From the NCBI GenBank assembly GCA_942491525.1, contig CALOBW010000033.1, positions 264,910-328,909 on the forward strand: a stretch of DNA of 64,000 bases, given 5' to 3'. The notes below the pieces were generated by a model, which worked only from the letters and a program-made list of their open reading frames with translations, was not told where the DNA came from and did not search any database. Source of the stretch: CAYWBU01 sp942491525. Lineage in GTDB: Bacteria > Desulfobacterota > Desulfomonilia > UBA1062. Made by a program: the position numbers and the translations under genes. Below, in pieces: positions 26,492 through 34,823 of this stretch (the stretch's first letter is position 1; the number at the start of each line of letters is the position of its first letter).

Positions 26492-26941
26492 ATGAAAAAA
26501 ATTACGTTAACAACTTTAACCCTCGGCCTCATGATATTCAGCTTCATCTCCACTGCATCGGCATTTGGCCCCAGACACTCCGATGATATTGAGCGTGGAC
26601 AGTGCTGGGAAGAACTCGGCCTGAACCTTGAACAGGAAAAGAAAATCGACCAGATCAGATCAGACTTCAGAGAGGAGAACCGGGATACGATTGCGGCCCT
26701 CAAAACTGCCCGCAGCGAACTGCATGGGCTGATGCGCGCAAATGACCCTGATACAGACGCCATCAAAAGGGCCAACGCCAAGGTCAACTCCTTAAAAGAG
26801 AGCCTGATGCTGGCCAGATTGGAAATGCATAAGGACATCAAGAATATCCTGACTCCCGAACAAGCCAAAACCATGGAGGGGTTGCGTGACGAACGCGGTT
26901 ATGGACATCACGGCAAGGGAGATAGGCCCTGCAGAAGCTAG
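26492..26941 (+). CDS. Spy/CpxP-family periplasmic protein
   Basis: A 149-residue secreted protein: signal peptide at residues 1-24 (ending ASA), then a helical domain with two LTxxQ-type motifs, LGLNLEQEKKIDQI (about residues 43-56) and ILTPEQAKTMEGL (about 124-136), as in Spy, CpxP and ZraP. The tail has HHGKGDRPC with His and Cys, which may bind metal. AAGGAG precedes the ATG. Family members are periplasmic chaperones or metal/stress sensors. It overlaps the ECF sigma gene by 56 bases, so the two are co-expressed. Confidence 0.85.
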   Translation: MKKITLTTLTLGLMIFSFISTASAFGPRHSDDIERGQCWEELGLNLEQEKKIDQIRSDFREENRDTIAALKTARSELHGLMRANDPDTDAIKRANAKVNSLKESLMLARLEMHKDIKNILTPEQAKTMEGLRDERGYGHHGKGDRPCRS

Positions 26942-27608
26942 CCTCTTTCCCCCAAACCGAACTGCTGCTAATATAGTGCAAGTGAACAGGAGCCTAGAGA
27001 CAGACTTTACGGATCTGCCGGATGAGGAGATCATCCGGCAGATCTTAGATGGTGACGTGGATGCGTTTGAATTACTCATGACACGTTACAGGGAGCACGT
27101 TATGCGCATAGCTGCCCGACATCTACCATATGATGAGGTGGAAGAAGCCGCCCAGGAGATCTTTATCCGGGTCTACAAATCCTTGCCCTCCTACAAGAAT
27201 CAGAGCAGCTTCAAGCAGTGGATCTCATCAATTGCAGTCCGCAACTGCTACGACTACTGGCGCAGGCACTATCGCAACAGGGAGATACCGCTGAGCTCCC
27301 TCTCCGACAACCATCAGGATTGGCTTGAAGCCGTTTCCGCCCCCGACGCCAAACTTATCTTTGACAGCAGCAACAGCCAGAAAGAGGCCCGCGAACTGCT
27401 CGACTGGTCCCTGGCCAAACTTTCGGCAGAAGAACGCATGGTGCTGGAGCTGGTCCACCTGGAAGGCCACTCGGTCAAGGAAGCTGCCCGCCTTTTAGGC
27501 TGGAGTGCAGCAAACGTTAAGGTCAGGGCCTTCAGGGCCCGAAAGAAGCTATATAACATTATCAACCAAGTTATGGAGGACGACGGCTATGAATACATCA
27601 ATGCATAA
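26886..27608 (+). CDS. ECF-type RNA polymerase sigma factor
   Basis: A 240-residue sigma-70 family (ECF) factor. Region 2 runs from about residue 60 (DAFELLMTRYREHVMRIAARH to SSFKQWISSIAVRNCYDYWRR; landmarks FELLMTRYREHV, IAVRNCYDYWRR) and region 4 is at about 168-225 (LSAEERMVLELVHLEG, VKEAARLLGWSAANVKVRAFRARKKL). A GTG at 26886 is chosen because GGAGGG lies 4 bases upstream, inside the Spy gene; ATG at 26901 or GTG at 26982 are alternatives. The following gene starts within its last 20 bases. No zinc-finger anti-sigma is present; the small membrane protein downstream may do that job. Confidence 0.88.
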   Translation: MTNAVMDITAREIGPAEASLFPPNRTAANIVQVNRSLETDFTDLPDEEIIRQILDGDVDAFELLMTRYREHVMRIAARHLPYDEVEEAAQEIFIRVYKSLPSYKNQSSFKQWISSIAVRNCYDYWRRHYRNREIPLSSLSDNHQDWLEAVSAPDAKLIFDSSNSQKEARELLDWSLAKLSAEERMVLELVHLEGHSVKEAARLLGWSAANVKVRAFRARKKLYNIINQVMEDDGYEYINA

Positions 27609-27924
27609 CAAAATTTTTAAAAGCCTCAGACAGGCCCACCTCCAGAAGCCCATACCCGAAGCCGGCCCCTACTGGCAGTCCCAGACCATGCACAAGATCA
27701 AGGCGCTGCCCCCCCTCGGACAACAGGGCATCCTGGGCTTCCAGCAGAGCGCGCTGGGCCTCTTTGATCTGCTGGTATGGCGTATGGTGCCGGTCAGCGC
27801 TCTCCTCACAATCATGCTTACCGTCGGCATCGTCACCTACAACCCGGTCAATGAGATTGTCGCGGCCGACCTGGCCGAATATCCAACCGAATACGCCATG
27901 AACCTCTACTATGGAGATTTTTAA
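27589..27924 (+). CDS. Small single-span membrane protein, candidate anti-sigma (CnrY-like position)
   Basis: A 111-residue protein with no recognised domain: about 60 cytoplasmic-type residues, one membrane segment (about 62-83), and a short acidic outside tail. The ATG at 27589 has GGAGG 9 bases upstream, inside the sigma gene. It lies between the ECF sigma gene and a membrane-anchored Spy-like gene and abuts the latter exactly (stop 27924, start 27925). In CnrYXH of Cupriavidus the anti-sigma CnrY is likewise a short protein with one membrane span. The role is inferred only from layout and topology. Confidence 0.6.
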   Translation: MNTSMHNKIFKSLRQAHLQKPIPEAGPYWQSQTMHKIKALPPLGQQGILGFQQSALGLFDLLVWRMVPVSALLTIMLTVGIVTYNPVNEIVAADLAEYPTEYAMNLYYGDF

Positions 27925-28383
27925 ATGAATAAAGTAAAAGTCTTTCTGGGCATCTTGCTCCTGTTTACCCTGGGCACCGCCAGCGGCTCGCTGGGAACCA
28001 TGATCTACATGAAGCAGCACATGATGTACTATACCCAGCCCCAGCCGCGCCAGGCCACAGCCACAATTACCATCTCAGGCCGGCGCTACCCCAATCGCAT
28101 GGCCCGTCACCTGACAAATGAGCTGGGACTCAACCCGCAGCAGCAGCAGCAAATCGACCGCATCATGCTGGAGACAAATATGCAGCTAGCCGAAATCTTC
28201 GCCCAAAGCAAACCTCAGGTCGATCTGGTAATGCAGGAGTCGCTAACGAAAATGCTGGAACATCTCAGCGAGGAGCAGCAGCAGCGGCTGCTTAAGATCC
28301 GTGAACAGATGATGAGCAGACCCAGATTCAATCCGGCTGACATGCACCATCCAGACAGCATGATGCCTGACCACAAACGCTAG
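27925..28383 (+). CDS. Membrane-anchored Spy/CnrX-family periplasmic protein
   Basis: A 152-residue protein with an uncleaved-looking N-terminal membrane segment (about residues 5-27, then MIYMKQHMMYY, rich in Met/His) and a periplasmic helical domain with LGLNPQQQQQIDRIM and LEHLSEEQQQRLLKI, the two LTxxQ-like repeats of the Spy/CnrX/ZraP family. The C-terminus is Met/His-rich (ADMHHPDSMMPDHKR), which hints at metal binding. It ends the Spy-sigma-membrane protein cluster and overlaps the convergent gene by 4 bases. By analogy with CnrX it may sense metal or envelope stress for the sigma factor. Confidence 0.75.
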   Translation: MNKVKVFLGILLLFTLGTASGSLGTMIYMKQHMMYYTQPQPRQATATITISGRRYPNRMARHLTNELGLNPQQQQQIDRIMLETNMQLAEIFAQSKPQVDLVMQESLTKMLEHLSEEQQQRLLKIREQMMSRPRFNPADMHHPDSMMPDHKR

Positions 28384-28760
28384 TCTCTAACAGCCATAAG
28401 ATCATCAACAATCCTGGCCAGTCCGCCAAAATCTTCATCCGCATATCCGACGTAACGCGGCTCAATGGCCCTGGCCTGGGAGATGGTCTCCTGATCATGG
28501 TCAGGCAGGATCACAAATATTTTCAGATCATCCAGAACAGAGCGCATGGCCAGCAGGTCACGCCACTCCTCGCGATCCTCGGCCAAGTATATTACCAGCT
28601 GACCGAGGGAATGGTGCCTGATAAGGCGGTTGGCAAACTCAGCTATACTATTATACTCTTCACGCGCACGACCGGGGATATGACTCACAACCTGGCGATT
28701 GAAACGGCGACCGGCCTCACTCTGAGGATTCCGATAGTATACTATCTTCTCTTTAACCAT
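28380..28760 (-). CDS. Uncharacterised 126-residue protein
   Basis: No recognised family. A soluble alpha/beta protein: LGQLVIYLAEDREEW, LKIFVILPDHDQETISQARAI and PRYVGYADEDFGGLARIVDDL alternate strand-like and helix-like stretches, reminiscent of a receiver or Rossmann-like fold, but the phospho-acceptor pattern of a true receiver is missing. The GRRFNRQVVSHIPGR segment near the N-terminus is basic. AGAGGGG precedes the ATG. It is separate from the operon to its right. Confidence 0.6.
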   Translation of the reverse strand: MVKEKIVYYRNPQSEAGRRFNRQVVSHIPGRAREEYNSIAEFANRLIRHHSLGQLVIYLAEDREEWRDLLAMRSVLDDLKIFVILPDHDQETISQARAIEPRYVGYADEDFGGLARIVDDLMAVRD

Positions 28761-28806
28761 AAAACCCCTCTGGCTAAAGGTAATCCCCTGCTAGTTTAAA
28801 ACAAGA

Positions 28807-29274
28807 TCAGACCACGTGCTGCTTCCAGGATTGGGTATCCCAATCCCAGGTTTCAATAGAGAGCCACTGTTCAGCAGCAATGGCGGCAAAAGTCATACGC
28901 CACTCGCGGGACTTGGCCCCATGGGCCCGGGCGGTCCGCTGCAACACCTTGACCTCCCGCTTGTCGATTCCGCTCAAGGAGACATACTCCCTCCAGTGGT
29001 AGGGTGCCAGATCCGGTTCAACCTCAATCCGCAGCAGGCCATACTGCAGATAGGTGCTCTTCTTATCACCCAGACTCAGATGGCCATCGTTGCCGCGACA
29101 GGTGCGGTTGGCCGACTCGTCCCAGACCGGGTTGACCGAAAGCCAGACCGTTGGTTTCTCACTTTCACAGACGCTCTTGGTCGTAGGCATGATCATGCCG
29201 GTTGCCAACAGATAGGAGAGATCTTTCTGGGCCGTGTAAAACCACAGCCGCTGCTGTTTTTTCTTGAAGCACAT
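28807..29274 (-). CDS. Uncharacterised 155-residue protein, possibly ADP-ribosyltransferase-like fold
   Basis: No firm family. The first 60 residues show a pattern (LWFYTAQKDLSYLLATGMI, then PTTKSV, then PTVWLSVNPVWDESANRT) of an aromatic-x-T entry, a helix ending in G, and a strand with W-S; this layout recalls KptA/ADP-ribosyltransferase-like folds, but that is a weak inference. Cytoplasmic, no signal. The AAGGA ribosome site is inside the end of 29279-29692, which it follows by 4 bases, so it belongs to the operon that includes dciA and the HDOD gene. Confidence 0.6.
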   Translation of the reverse strand: MCFKKKQQRLWFYTAQKDLSYLLATGMIMPTTKSVCESEKPTVWLSVNPVWDESANRTCRGNDGHLSLGDKKSTYLQYGLLRIEVEPDLAPYHWREYVSLSGIDKREVKVLQRTARAHGAKSREWRMTFAAIAAEQWLSIETWDWDTQSWKQHVV

Positions 29275-29278
29275 ATAC

Positions 29279-29692
29279 CTAATCCTTATGAAATTGCGGT
29301 GCGCACCTCGTCAGATATTGCGAAATCAGACAGTTTTTAGGCTTAGTTGCCCGCCAGTTGTTCAACGCCTGCATATCAACCATTTCCGGATCACTCAAAT
29401 TAAATATCATCAGCAGATCCTGACGGTCATCATCGCTGGTCAGAACAAAAAGCCCCCACCAGACATCGCTGGGGTTGTCCGACTTCACCACCTTGGAGTT
29501 AAACATGCTGCCGGTCAGACCGCAGACCCAGTTATTAAGATCACCGCCAACATCAAAGACTGCAAACCCATCCAGTCCGGTGGAATCGATCAGGGTCTTG
29601 AAAACCGTAAAACTGATCTGCGTAGGCTGATAGAGACCATCTACCGGCTGAGAACTTTTCAAGATTTCATTCATGGCCAGAGTTTTATCCAT
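29279..29692 (-). CDS. Uncharacterised 137-residue protein
   Basis: No family recognised. Soluble, mixed alpha/beta composition, with GLDGFAVFDVGGDLNNWV and a Trp-rich strand (DVWWGLFVLTS). It overlaps the preceding membrane-protein gene by 8 bases and is followed after 4 bases by 28807-29274, so expression is coupled. Nothing suggests secretion or a catalytic site. Confidence 0.6.
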   Translation of the reverse strand: MDKTLAMNEILKSSQPVDGLYQPTQISFTVFKTLIDSTGLDGFAVFDVGGDLNNWVCGLTGSMFNSKVVKSDNPSDVWWGLFVLTSDDDRQDLLMIFNLSDPEMVDMQALNNWRATKPKNCLISQYLTRCAPQFHKD

Positions 29693-30368
29693 TCTTCCCC
29701 CCTCTGCCGTTCAACCAATTAATCAGCTCGTCGCGCAGCATGGGCTTAAACACCACCGGCAGCACCTGATCTGGTTGCAGCTGAGATACATACACCTGAT
29801 GCCAACGTTTCTGAGCCGGTACAACCAGCCGTAAAATATCCTGATCCGACATTCCCATGCGCTGGGCCAACTCAACCTGCGGCATATAAAGCGTATGTTC
29901 ACTTAAACCGGTTACCAGATAATTGAAAAGACTTACGCGATAGATCTGAAGTTTGCCATCCTGCCAGAGGGGATTCTGAACTTTACCGGCGTCAACGGCA
30001 ACGCGCAGCTGATCGATCTCGCTACCGGTGACGTTGTTGCAATAATCCCAGACCTCATAACGGGTGAGCTTCCTGGCACTAACATTGACCTTGCGATATG
30101 GCCGCATCTGGTAAAAGTGCTCATCATAATCCTTCAATATCTGCAGCGCAGGACGCTTGCCGAGCTCAAGCATGTGACCATTTACGCTGAGCGCCCGCAT
30201 GTCATCTCGCGGAGAGTTCATAAATTTTTCAAGCCCGCCCACAGTGTCAACCTTTTGAAAGGTAATCGGCAGGATTCCCATCAATGAGAGCACCAGAGTG
30301 GCCCCCAGCACCAGCGCGATCAGTGCCAGAGAAATAATCAGTTTTCGCGAGCTTTCATTTTCAGGCAT
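29685..30368 (-). CDS. Uncharacterised membrane-anchored protein (227 aa)
   Basis: One N-terminal membrane segment (about residues 9-31, LIISLALIALVLGATLVLSL) with a basic N-terminus, then about 190 residues probably in the periplasm. No lipobox and no recognised domain. GMSDQDILRLVVPAQKRWHQVYV near residue 175 and a basic end (NGRGGKNG) are notable. It overlaps dciA upstream and the 137-residue gene downstream by 8 bases each. Confidence 0.6.
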   Translation of the reverse strand: MPENESSRKLIISLALIALVLGATLVLSLMGILPITFQKVDTVGGLEKFMNSPRDDMRALSVNGHMLELGKRPALQILKDYDEHFYQMRPYRKVNVSARKLTRYEVWDYCNNVTGSEIDQLRVAVDAGKVQNPLWQDGKLQIYRVSLFNYLVTGLSEHTLYMPQVELAQRMGMSDQDILRLVVPAQKRWHQVYVSQLQPDQVLPVVFKPMLRDELINWLNGRGGKNG

Positions 30369-30765
30369 CCTTATTCTCCTTAGTCATATCCTCAAAGATC
30401 TCTTTGAGCTTCGGCGATTTGATCCGCGCAATATCTGCGGGATCTATCTGGGGCACATATGGTTTGGGGCGCAAGGCCTTGATCTCGGGCGCGGCATTGG
30501 CAACACCAAACTTGGCATCCAGGCCACCGAGACGCACCCCGGTTATTTCACGGATTCGCGGAAGCAGCTGGGCCTCAAGAATACCGACCTGCTGAACCCA
30601 GGCCGGTGAATCGCAAACCAGCAGAAGCTTCTTACCTTTGATCTGAACAGGATCGGTATGCTGAGCAAGCAGCTCACCAGCAATCTCGGGCCAACGACGG
30701 CGAACCTTCATCACCCGGCCCAGATTTCGATCCAAATTACCAAGAACAGCACCAACTTTTTGCAT
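30361..30765 (-). CDS. dciA: DUF721/DciA family protein
   Basis: About 134 residues of the DUF721 family; the characterised member DciA loads the replicative helicase DnaB where DnaC/DnaI are absent. The N-terminal motif VRRRWPEIAGELLAQHTDPVQIKG with LLLVCDSPAWVQQVGILEAQLL (landmarks RWPEI, HTDPV, SPAWVQQV) is the family signature. ATG 30765 matches the usual start (MQKVGAVLGNL); a TTG at 30807, 3 bases after the HDOD stop codon, would add 14 residues and cannot be ruled out. The C-terminal 60 residues are Pro/Lys-rich and not conserved. Confidence 0.75.
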   Translation of the reverse strand: MQKVGAVLGNLDRNLGRVMKVRRRWPEIAGELLAQHTDPVQIKGKKLLLVCDSPAWVQQVGILEAQLLPRIREITGVRLGGLDAKFGVANAAPEIKALRPKPYVPQIDPADIARIKSPKLKEIFEDMTKENKDA

Positions 30766-30810
30766 TTGCCAATAATCACCATGGCGCCCCGGTCTGTCAA
30801 GAAACAAGCT

Positions 30811-31785
30811 CTACATTCCGGAGATTATTCCATCGGCATATTTCTCCATTCTACTCTTGATATCGGGCAGCTCTGCACGTTCAATCCCCAGATGCTCAAG
30901 AACATCAGCATCAAAACCATCCTCCAGAGAGTCAGCATCCATCTTGGCCAGCAGATCAGCCGCATTAAGAATCCAGGCCAGATCATTCTCCTCGGAAAGT
31001 CCAGGGCGATGATGGAACTTAATGCCCTCAGCAATCACTGGCGGAATCTTCCAATTAACACAGACTGATCCGGCCAGCTGGGCATGATCAAAACCAAGGA
31101 CCTCCTTCTCAGCTAACAAATAATCATTATTGAAGTTGGCCAACTGGGCCTGAAACTCATCTTCACGTTCAACGATATACTTATCGAGAATAACCTTGCC
31201 CACATCATGCATCAGGCCCGCAGTAAATGCGTCACCGGCCAGTTCGTGAAACCGTTCCTCCGCCAGGATCTGCGCCCCGCTGGCCACGCACAGGGAGTGA
31301 CGCCACATATCTCCGGCATCCAGACCATAGCCATCAAGGCTGCCAGCCAAAACCTCAACCGAACATGCCAATGTCAACAGCTCCATCAAGGTATCAATGC
31401 CCAGTACAACCGAAGCATGCTGGACCGATGAGACCTTGCCGCTCATTCCGTAGTACGGCGAGTTGGCAATTCGAAGCACCTTGGTGACAATGCTCTGATC
31501 TGTCTCGATCACCTTGGCCAGATCGGAAAAACTTGAGTTAGGGTCCGAGATGATACTGCGCGCCTTTTGGGCGACCTGGGGCAGTGGCGGAAAATCTTCG
31601 ACACTCTTCAGGATCTTATTCTTCAGCTCACTCCCATAGGCCCCGTTGGATTTGGTTTTCGGCAGGGCCACCCTAATATTTTCGCGACACGACGGACACG
31701 GAAACACAAACGATCTACCAATCGCAGCAACCTTTTCATCCGCAATATTGTAGGTTTTGCGACACTTGGGACATTCTACCTTCAT
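30811..31785 (-). CDS. HDOD domain protein with N-terminal zinc ribbon
   Basis: 324 residues. A zinc ribbon of the MJ0042 type comes first (Cys5, Cys8, Cys30, Cys33), then an HDOD domain from about residue 60 (FPPLPQVAQKARSI, IETDQSIVTKVLRIANSPYYG, HASVVLGIDTLMEL). The HD pair is present in GLMHDVGKVILD; many HDOD proteins have lost it. HDOD proteins are signalling output or adaptor proteins, often linked to c-di-GMP and motility. It is a paralogue of the next gene. It begins the leftward run that includes dciA. Confidence 0.88.
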   Translation of the reverse strand: MKVECPKCRKTYNIADEKVAAIGRSFVFPCPSCRENIRVALPKTKSNGAYGSELKNKILKSVEDFPPLPQVAQKARSIISDPNSSFSDLAKVIETDQSIVTKVLRIANSPYYGMSGKVSSVQHASVVLGIDTLMELLTLACSVEVLAGSLDGYGLDAGDMWRHSLCVASGAQILAEERFHELAGDAFTAGLMHDVGKVILDKYIVEREDEFQAQLANFNNDYLLAEKEVLGFDHAQLAGSVCVNWKIPPVIAEGIKFHHRPGLSEENDLAWILNAADLLAKMDADSLEDGFDADVLEHLGIERAELPDIKSRMEKYADGIISGM

Positions 31786-31870
31786 AGTTAAGTCTCCCCT
31801 GAGTATTGTTATGCAGCATGGTTGCGTTATCGACTGTTGAAATTTAAATATTTAATTAGACTCGAATTTA

Positions 31871-32842
31871 TCACGCCTTAGTTGCTAAGCGTTCCACATA
31901 ATCCTGTGCCCGGAGCGCCAGATCCTGCAACTCATCTTTGGTGAAATCCAGCAGCGTTGCCATATCATAATCAATGAATTCGCGCTGTTTTATGAAGCGC
32001 GACCGCAGGCCGATACTCAGAGCAATCTGATCGGCCAGATAGATGATATTGGCCATATTATTACCGACCGAAGCCAGCGGATTATGGTGATAACTAATGG
32101 CCATGGCCATGGCATCCGGAATCAGCCAGCGCTCACAGATCATGGCGGCAAGTTCGGCATGATCGAGTCCCAGCAGCAGCCGTTCTGACTCCAGCATGCT
32201 CATCTCACCGTCCTGCAGCAACTCTTCAAGCTGATCACGACGATCCCGCAGATACTTATCCATGACCAGTTTGCCGGCATCATGGATGAGTCCAGCGGCA
32301 TAGGCATCTTCAGCCAGCTCAGGATAGTGTTTCTCGGCAATACTTTGAGAACAGAATGCCACCGCCAGACAGTGCCGCCAGAGCAACCCGGATCGATAAC
32401 CGTAACCCGGCATGATATCCCCCAGCAGATCGGCTGAACATGAGGCCGCCAGGAGTTCCATAATAACATCCACCCCCAATACCGCGGATGCATGCTCTAT
32501 GGATGATACGCGCCCGCTCAGCCCATAGTAGGGAGAGTTTGCCAGGCGCAGCAGATTGACCACCACCGCCGGATCGGTCTCAATCACCCGGGCCAGATCG
32601 GTGTAATTTTTCGAGGGATCCTGAATGATCAGGCGGGCCTGGCGCACAACCTGCGGCATGGGCGGCAGGTTGGTCACATCCCGCATGATCAGATCCAGCA
32701 GCATCTCGCCCTGAGGCTTGAACTCAACCCGAATCTTATGGCCGCAACGGCTGCAGGGCAGCAGAAAATCTTTGCCGAAAGCAGCCAGACGTTCATCGGG
32801 TATGTCGTAATAGACACCACAACCCTTGCAGACAATTTTCAA
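31871..32842 (-). CDS. HDOD domain protein with N-terminal zinc ribbon (paralogue)
   Basis: About 323 residues, built like the neighbour at 30811: a four-Cys ribbon (CKGC, then CSRC), then HDOD (LPPMPQVVRQARLIIQDP, IETDPAVVVNLLRLANSPYYG, HD in LIHDAGKLVMD). A TTG at 32842 is preferred: it aligns with the paralogue's start (x-KIVCKGC against MKVECPKC) and GGGGGTGGG lies just upstream. An ATG at 32857 adds MWGWV but has no ribosome site. The tandem pair is a duplication. The second stands 85 bases upstream of the first, so they may be co-transcribed. Confidence 0.85.
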   Translation of the reverse strand: MKIVCKGCGVYYDIPDERLAAFGKDFLLPCSRCGHKIRVEFKPQGEMLLDLIMRDVTNLPPMPQVVRQARLIIQDPSKNYTDLARVIETDPAVVVNLLRLANSPYYGLSGRVSSIEHASAVLGVDVIMELLAASCSADLLGDIMPGYGYRSGLLWRHCLAVAFCSQSIAEKHYPELAEDAYAAGLIHDAGKLVMDKYLRDRRDQLEELLQDGEMSMLESERLLLGLDHAELAAMICERWLIPDAMAMAISYHHNPLASVGNNMANIIYLADQIALSIGLRSRFIKQREFIDYDMATLLDFTKDELQDLALRAQDYVERLATKA

Positions 32843-32895
32843 AACCCACCCCCACATCTAGAGGTTAGATTTCAAAGGCTGAAAGTCAACCAGCC

Positions 32896-33858
32896 TCAGA
32901 GATAGAGACAAGCAATTTTGAGCGGATGCCTGTCATCCTTGGCTGGAAAGTCCGCCTCGGGAACAATAATCTCAATATCACGGATAGTCCGGCCATTCTT
33001 GGCAGCGCAGCGCCGCAGGAGATCAAGCCATTCATCCAGCGCCACCCCGGGAACATGATTTGTACAGATCATACGTCCGCCGTCACCGGTGGCCAGCAGC
33101 GCCGGTTTAAAGACACTCTGATAGTCTCGCACCAGATCAACTGTGCCGAATGGCGATCTGACCCAGCGGGGCGGATCCATGATCACCAGATCAAAAAAGC
33201 GCTGTTCTAAAGGCAAATAGTTGCGGCTGCGCCCGCCAACTTTGAGCCCGGCCAGCTGACGCACCGCCGGAAAAAAATCCGAATGCACAAAGGTTACACT
33301 GTCATCTGAAAGACCATTCAGGCGAGCATTGCGGCGGCCGAAATTGAGACTGGAGATGGCAAAATCAACATTCCAGACCTCACTGGCACCAGCCTGCGCA
33401 GCGCAGATTCCGATACCGCAGGTGTAGGCAAAAAGATTGAGCACACTCAGGTTGCGGCAATCCTGCAGCACATACCGCCGTGCTGCACGAAAATCCAGAA
33501 AGAGCAGCGGATCCTGGCCGCGGTGAGCGTCACAGACGGCATAGTTAACACCAAGTTCACGGCACTGCCCAACACTCTCGGGCTCAGCGGGTTTACTTTT
33601 GCGGGTCCGGTCATGATAGACTCCATAGAGTCCGAGACCGAGCTCATCATTTACCAGCCGCAGGATCCTGTCCGCCTCGCCAGCCTCAAGCGGCTCATGA
33701 AAGGACTGTACCAGCAGCTGCTCACCATAGCGGTCAACAGTCAGGCCGGGACGCCCCTCAACCGTGCCATGAAACAGACGATAACAGTCCGTATCCTCAC
33801 TATGCAGCTTTTCCAAAAGTTTATGACGCCTGGCAATTGACTCCCTGAGCAGATCCAT
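32896..33858 (-). CDS. RlmI-like class I rRNA methyltransferase
   Basis: A 320-residue SAM-dependent methyltransferase resembling RlmI/RlmK (23S rRNA cytosine methylation). Seen: the linker TDCYRLFHGTVEGRPGLTVDRYG, SAM motif LNLFAYTCGIGICAAQAGA and DLVIMDPPRW. It is shorter than RlmI because the N-terminal PUA domain is missing. No clear ribosome site stands before the ATG; the gene follows the RluD-like gene by 23 bases. The target base is not certain. Confidence 0.82.
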   Translation of the reverse strand: MDLLRESIARRHKLLEKLHSEDTDCYRLFHGTVEGRPGLTVDRYGEQLLVQSFHEPLEAGEADRILRLVNDELGLGLYGVYHDRTRKSKPAEPESVGQCRELGVNYAVCDAHRGQDPLLFLDFRAARRYVLQDCRNLSVLNLFAYTCGIGICAAQAGASEVWNVDFAISSLNFGRRNARLNGLSDDSVTFVHSDFFPAVRQLAGLKVGGRSRNYLPLEQRFFDLVIMDPPRWVRSPFGTVDLVRDYQSVFKPALLATGDGGRMICTNHVPGVALDEWLDLLRRCAAKNGRTIRDIEIIVPEADFPAKDDRHPLKIACLYL

Positions 33859-33881
33859 GGGCGAGAAGGTAACAGAGAGAG

Positions 33882-34823
33882 TTACCCTTTGTCCAGTCGG
33901 CTCTGCAGCTCCAGCATATCGGCCGGCAGCGGAGCCTTAAACTCCAGGTACTCGCCACCGACGGGATGTTTAAATCCCAACAGAGTTGCATGCAGCATCT
34001 GGCGCTCAATGCGCCTGATGTAACCACGCAGGGCCGGATCCATGATCTCCTTGACACGCTTGCGGCCACCATAGACCGGATCACCGACCACCGGATGGTT
34101 CATATCCGCCAGATGAACCCGGATCTGATGGGTACGCCCGGTCTGCAGCTGCAGGCGCAAGCGCGAAAGTCCGGGCCACTCGCTAAGAACCTTCCAGTGG
34201 GTGATGGCTTCACGGCCGTCGCTGACCCGCGTGCTCATTCGCTTACGGTCCTTCGGATGGCGCCCGATCAGAGTCTCGATCCGACCCTCGGCCTGGGGCA
34301 GATGGCCATAGCAGATGCACTCATACTCCCGCTGCTGTCCATGGCGTTTAAAGGCCGCCGCCAGCTCAGTGTACGCCTCGCATGAACGGGCAACCACCAT
34401 CACGCCGCTGGTCAGCTTATCCAAACGATGCACAATGCCAGGACGCTCCGGATCGCCGACAGCGGCAATCTCAGGATAACGGGCCAGCAGTCCGTTGACC
34501 ATGGTATCTCCCTCGCCGCCGGCCCCGGGATGAACGACCAGGCCGGCGGGCTTGTTGATCACAACAATATCTCTGTCTTCGAAGATGATGGGCAGATCCA
34601 TCGCCCGGGGCTGCGGGCCTGCAGCCGTTTGATCCTCCGCCACCGAGGCCACAATCTGCATGCCGGCTTCAACCTTGAATGCCGCTTTGCGCTTTCGTCC
34701 GTCGACCAGCACACAACCATCATCCACAAGTTTGGCTGCCTTGGAGCGGCTCACATCCAGGGCCACCGCCAGATAGGCATCCAGGCGCAACCCGCCATCC
34801 TCAACCAACAACTCAGTCTGCAT
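33882..34823 (-). CDS. RluA/RluD family 23S rRNA pseudouridine synthase
   Basis: 313 residues: an N-terminal S4 RNA-binding domain (residues 12-60, LRLDAYLAVALDVSRSKAAKLV) and a pseudouridine synthase domain with the catalytic Asp in HRLDKLTSGVMVVAR; LQLQTGRTHQIRVHLADMNHPVVGDPVYG (landmarks TGRTHQIRVH, GDPVYG) is the RluD-type core. It isomerises uridine in helix 69 of 23S rRNA if it is a true RluD. GGAAGAA precedes the ATG, and the start overlaps the patatin stop by one base (TAATG). Confidence 0.92.
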   Translation of the reverse strand: MQTELLVEDGGLRLDAYLAVALDVSRSKAAKLVDDGCVLVDGRKRKAAFKVEAGMQIVASVAEDQTAAGPQPRAMDLPIIFEDRDIVVINKPAGLVVHPGAGGEGDTMVNGLLARYPEIAAVGDPERPGIVHRLDKLTSGVMVVARSCEAYTELAAAFKRHGQQREYECICYGHLPQAEGRIETLIGRHPKDRKRMSTRVSDGREAITHWKVLSEWPGLSRLRLQLQTGRTHQIRVHLADMNHPVVGDPVYGGRKRVKEIMDPALRGYIRRIERQMLHATLLGFKHPVGGEYLEFKAPLPADMLELQSRLDKG

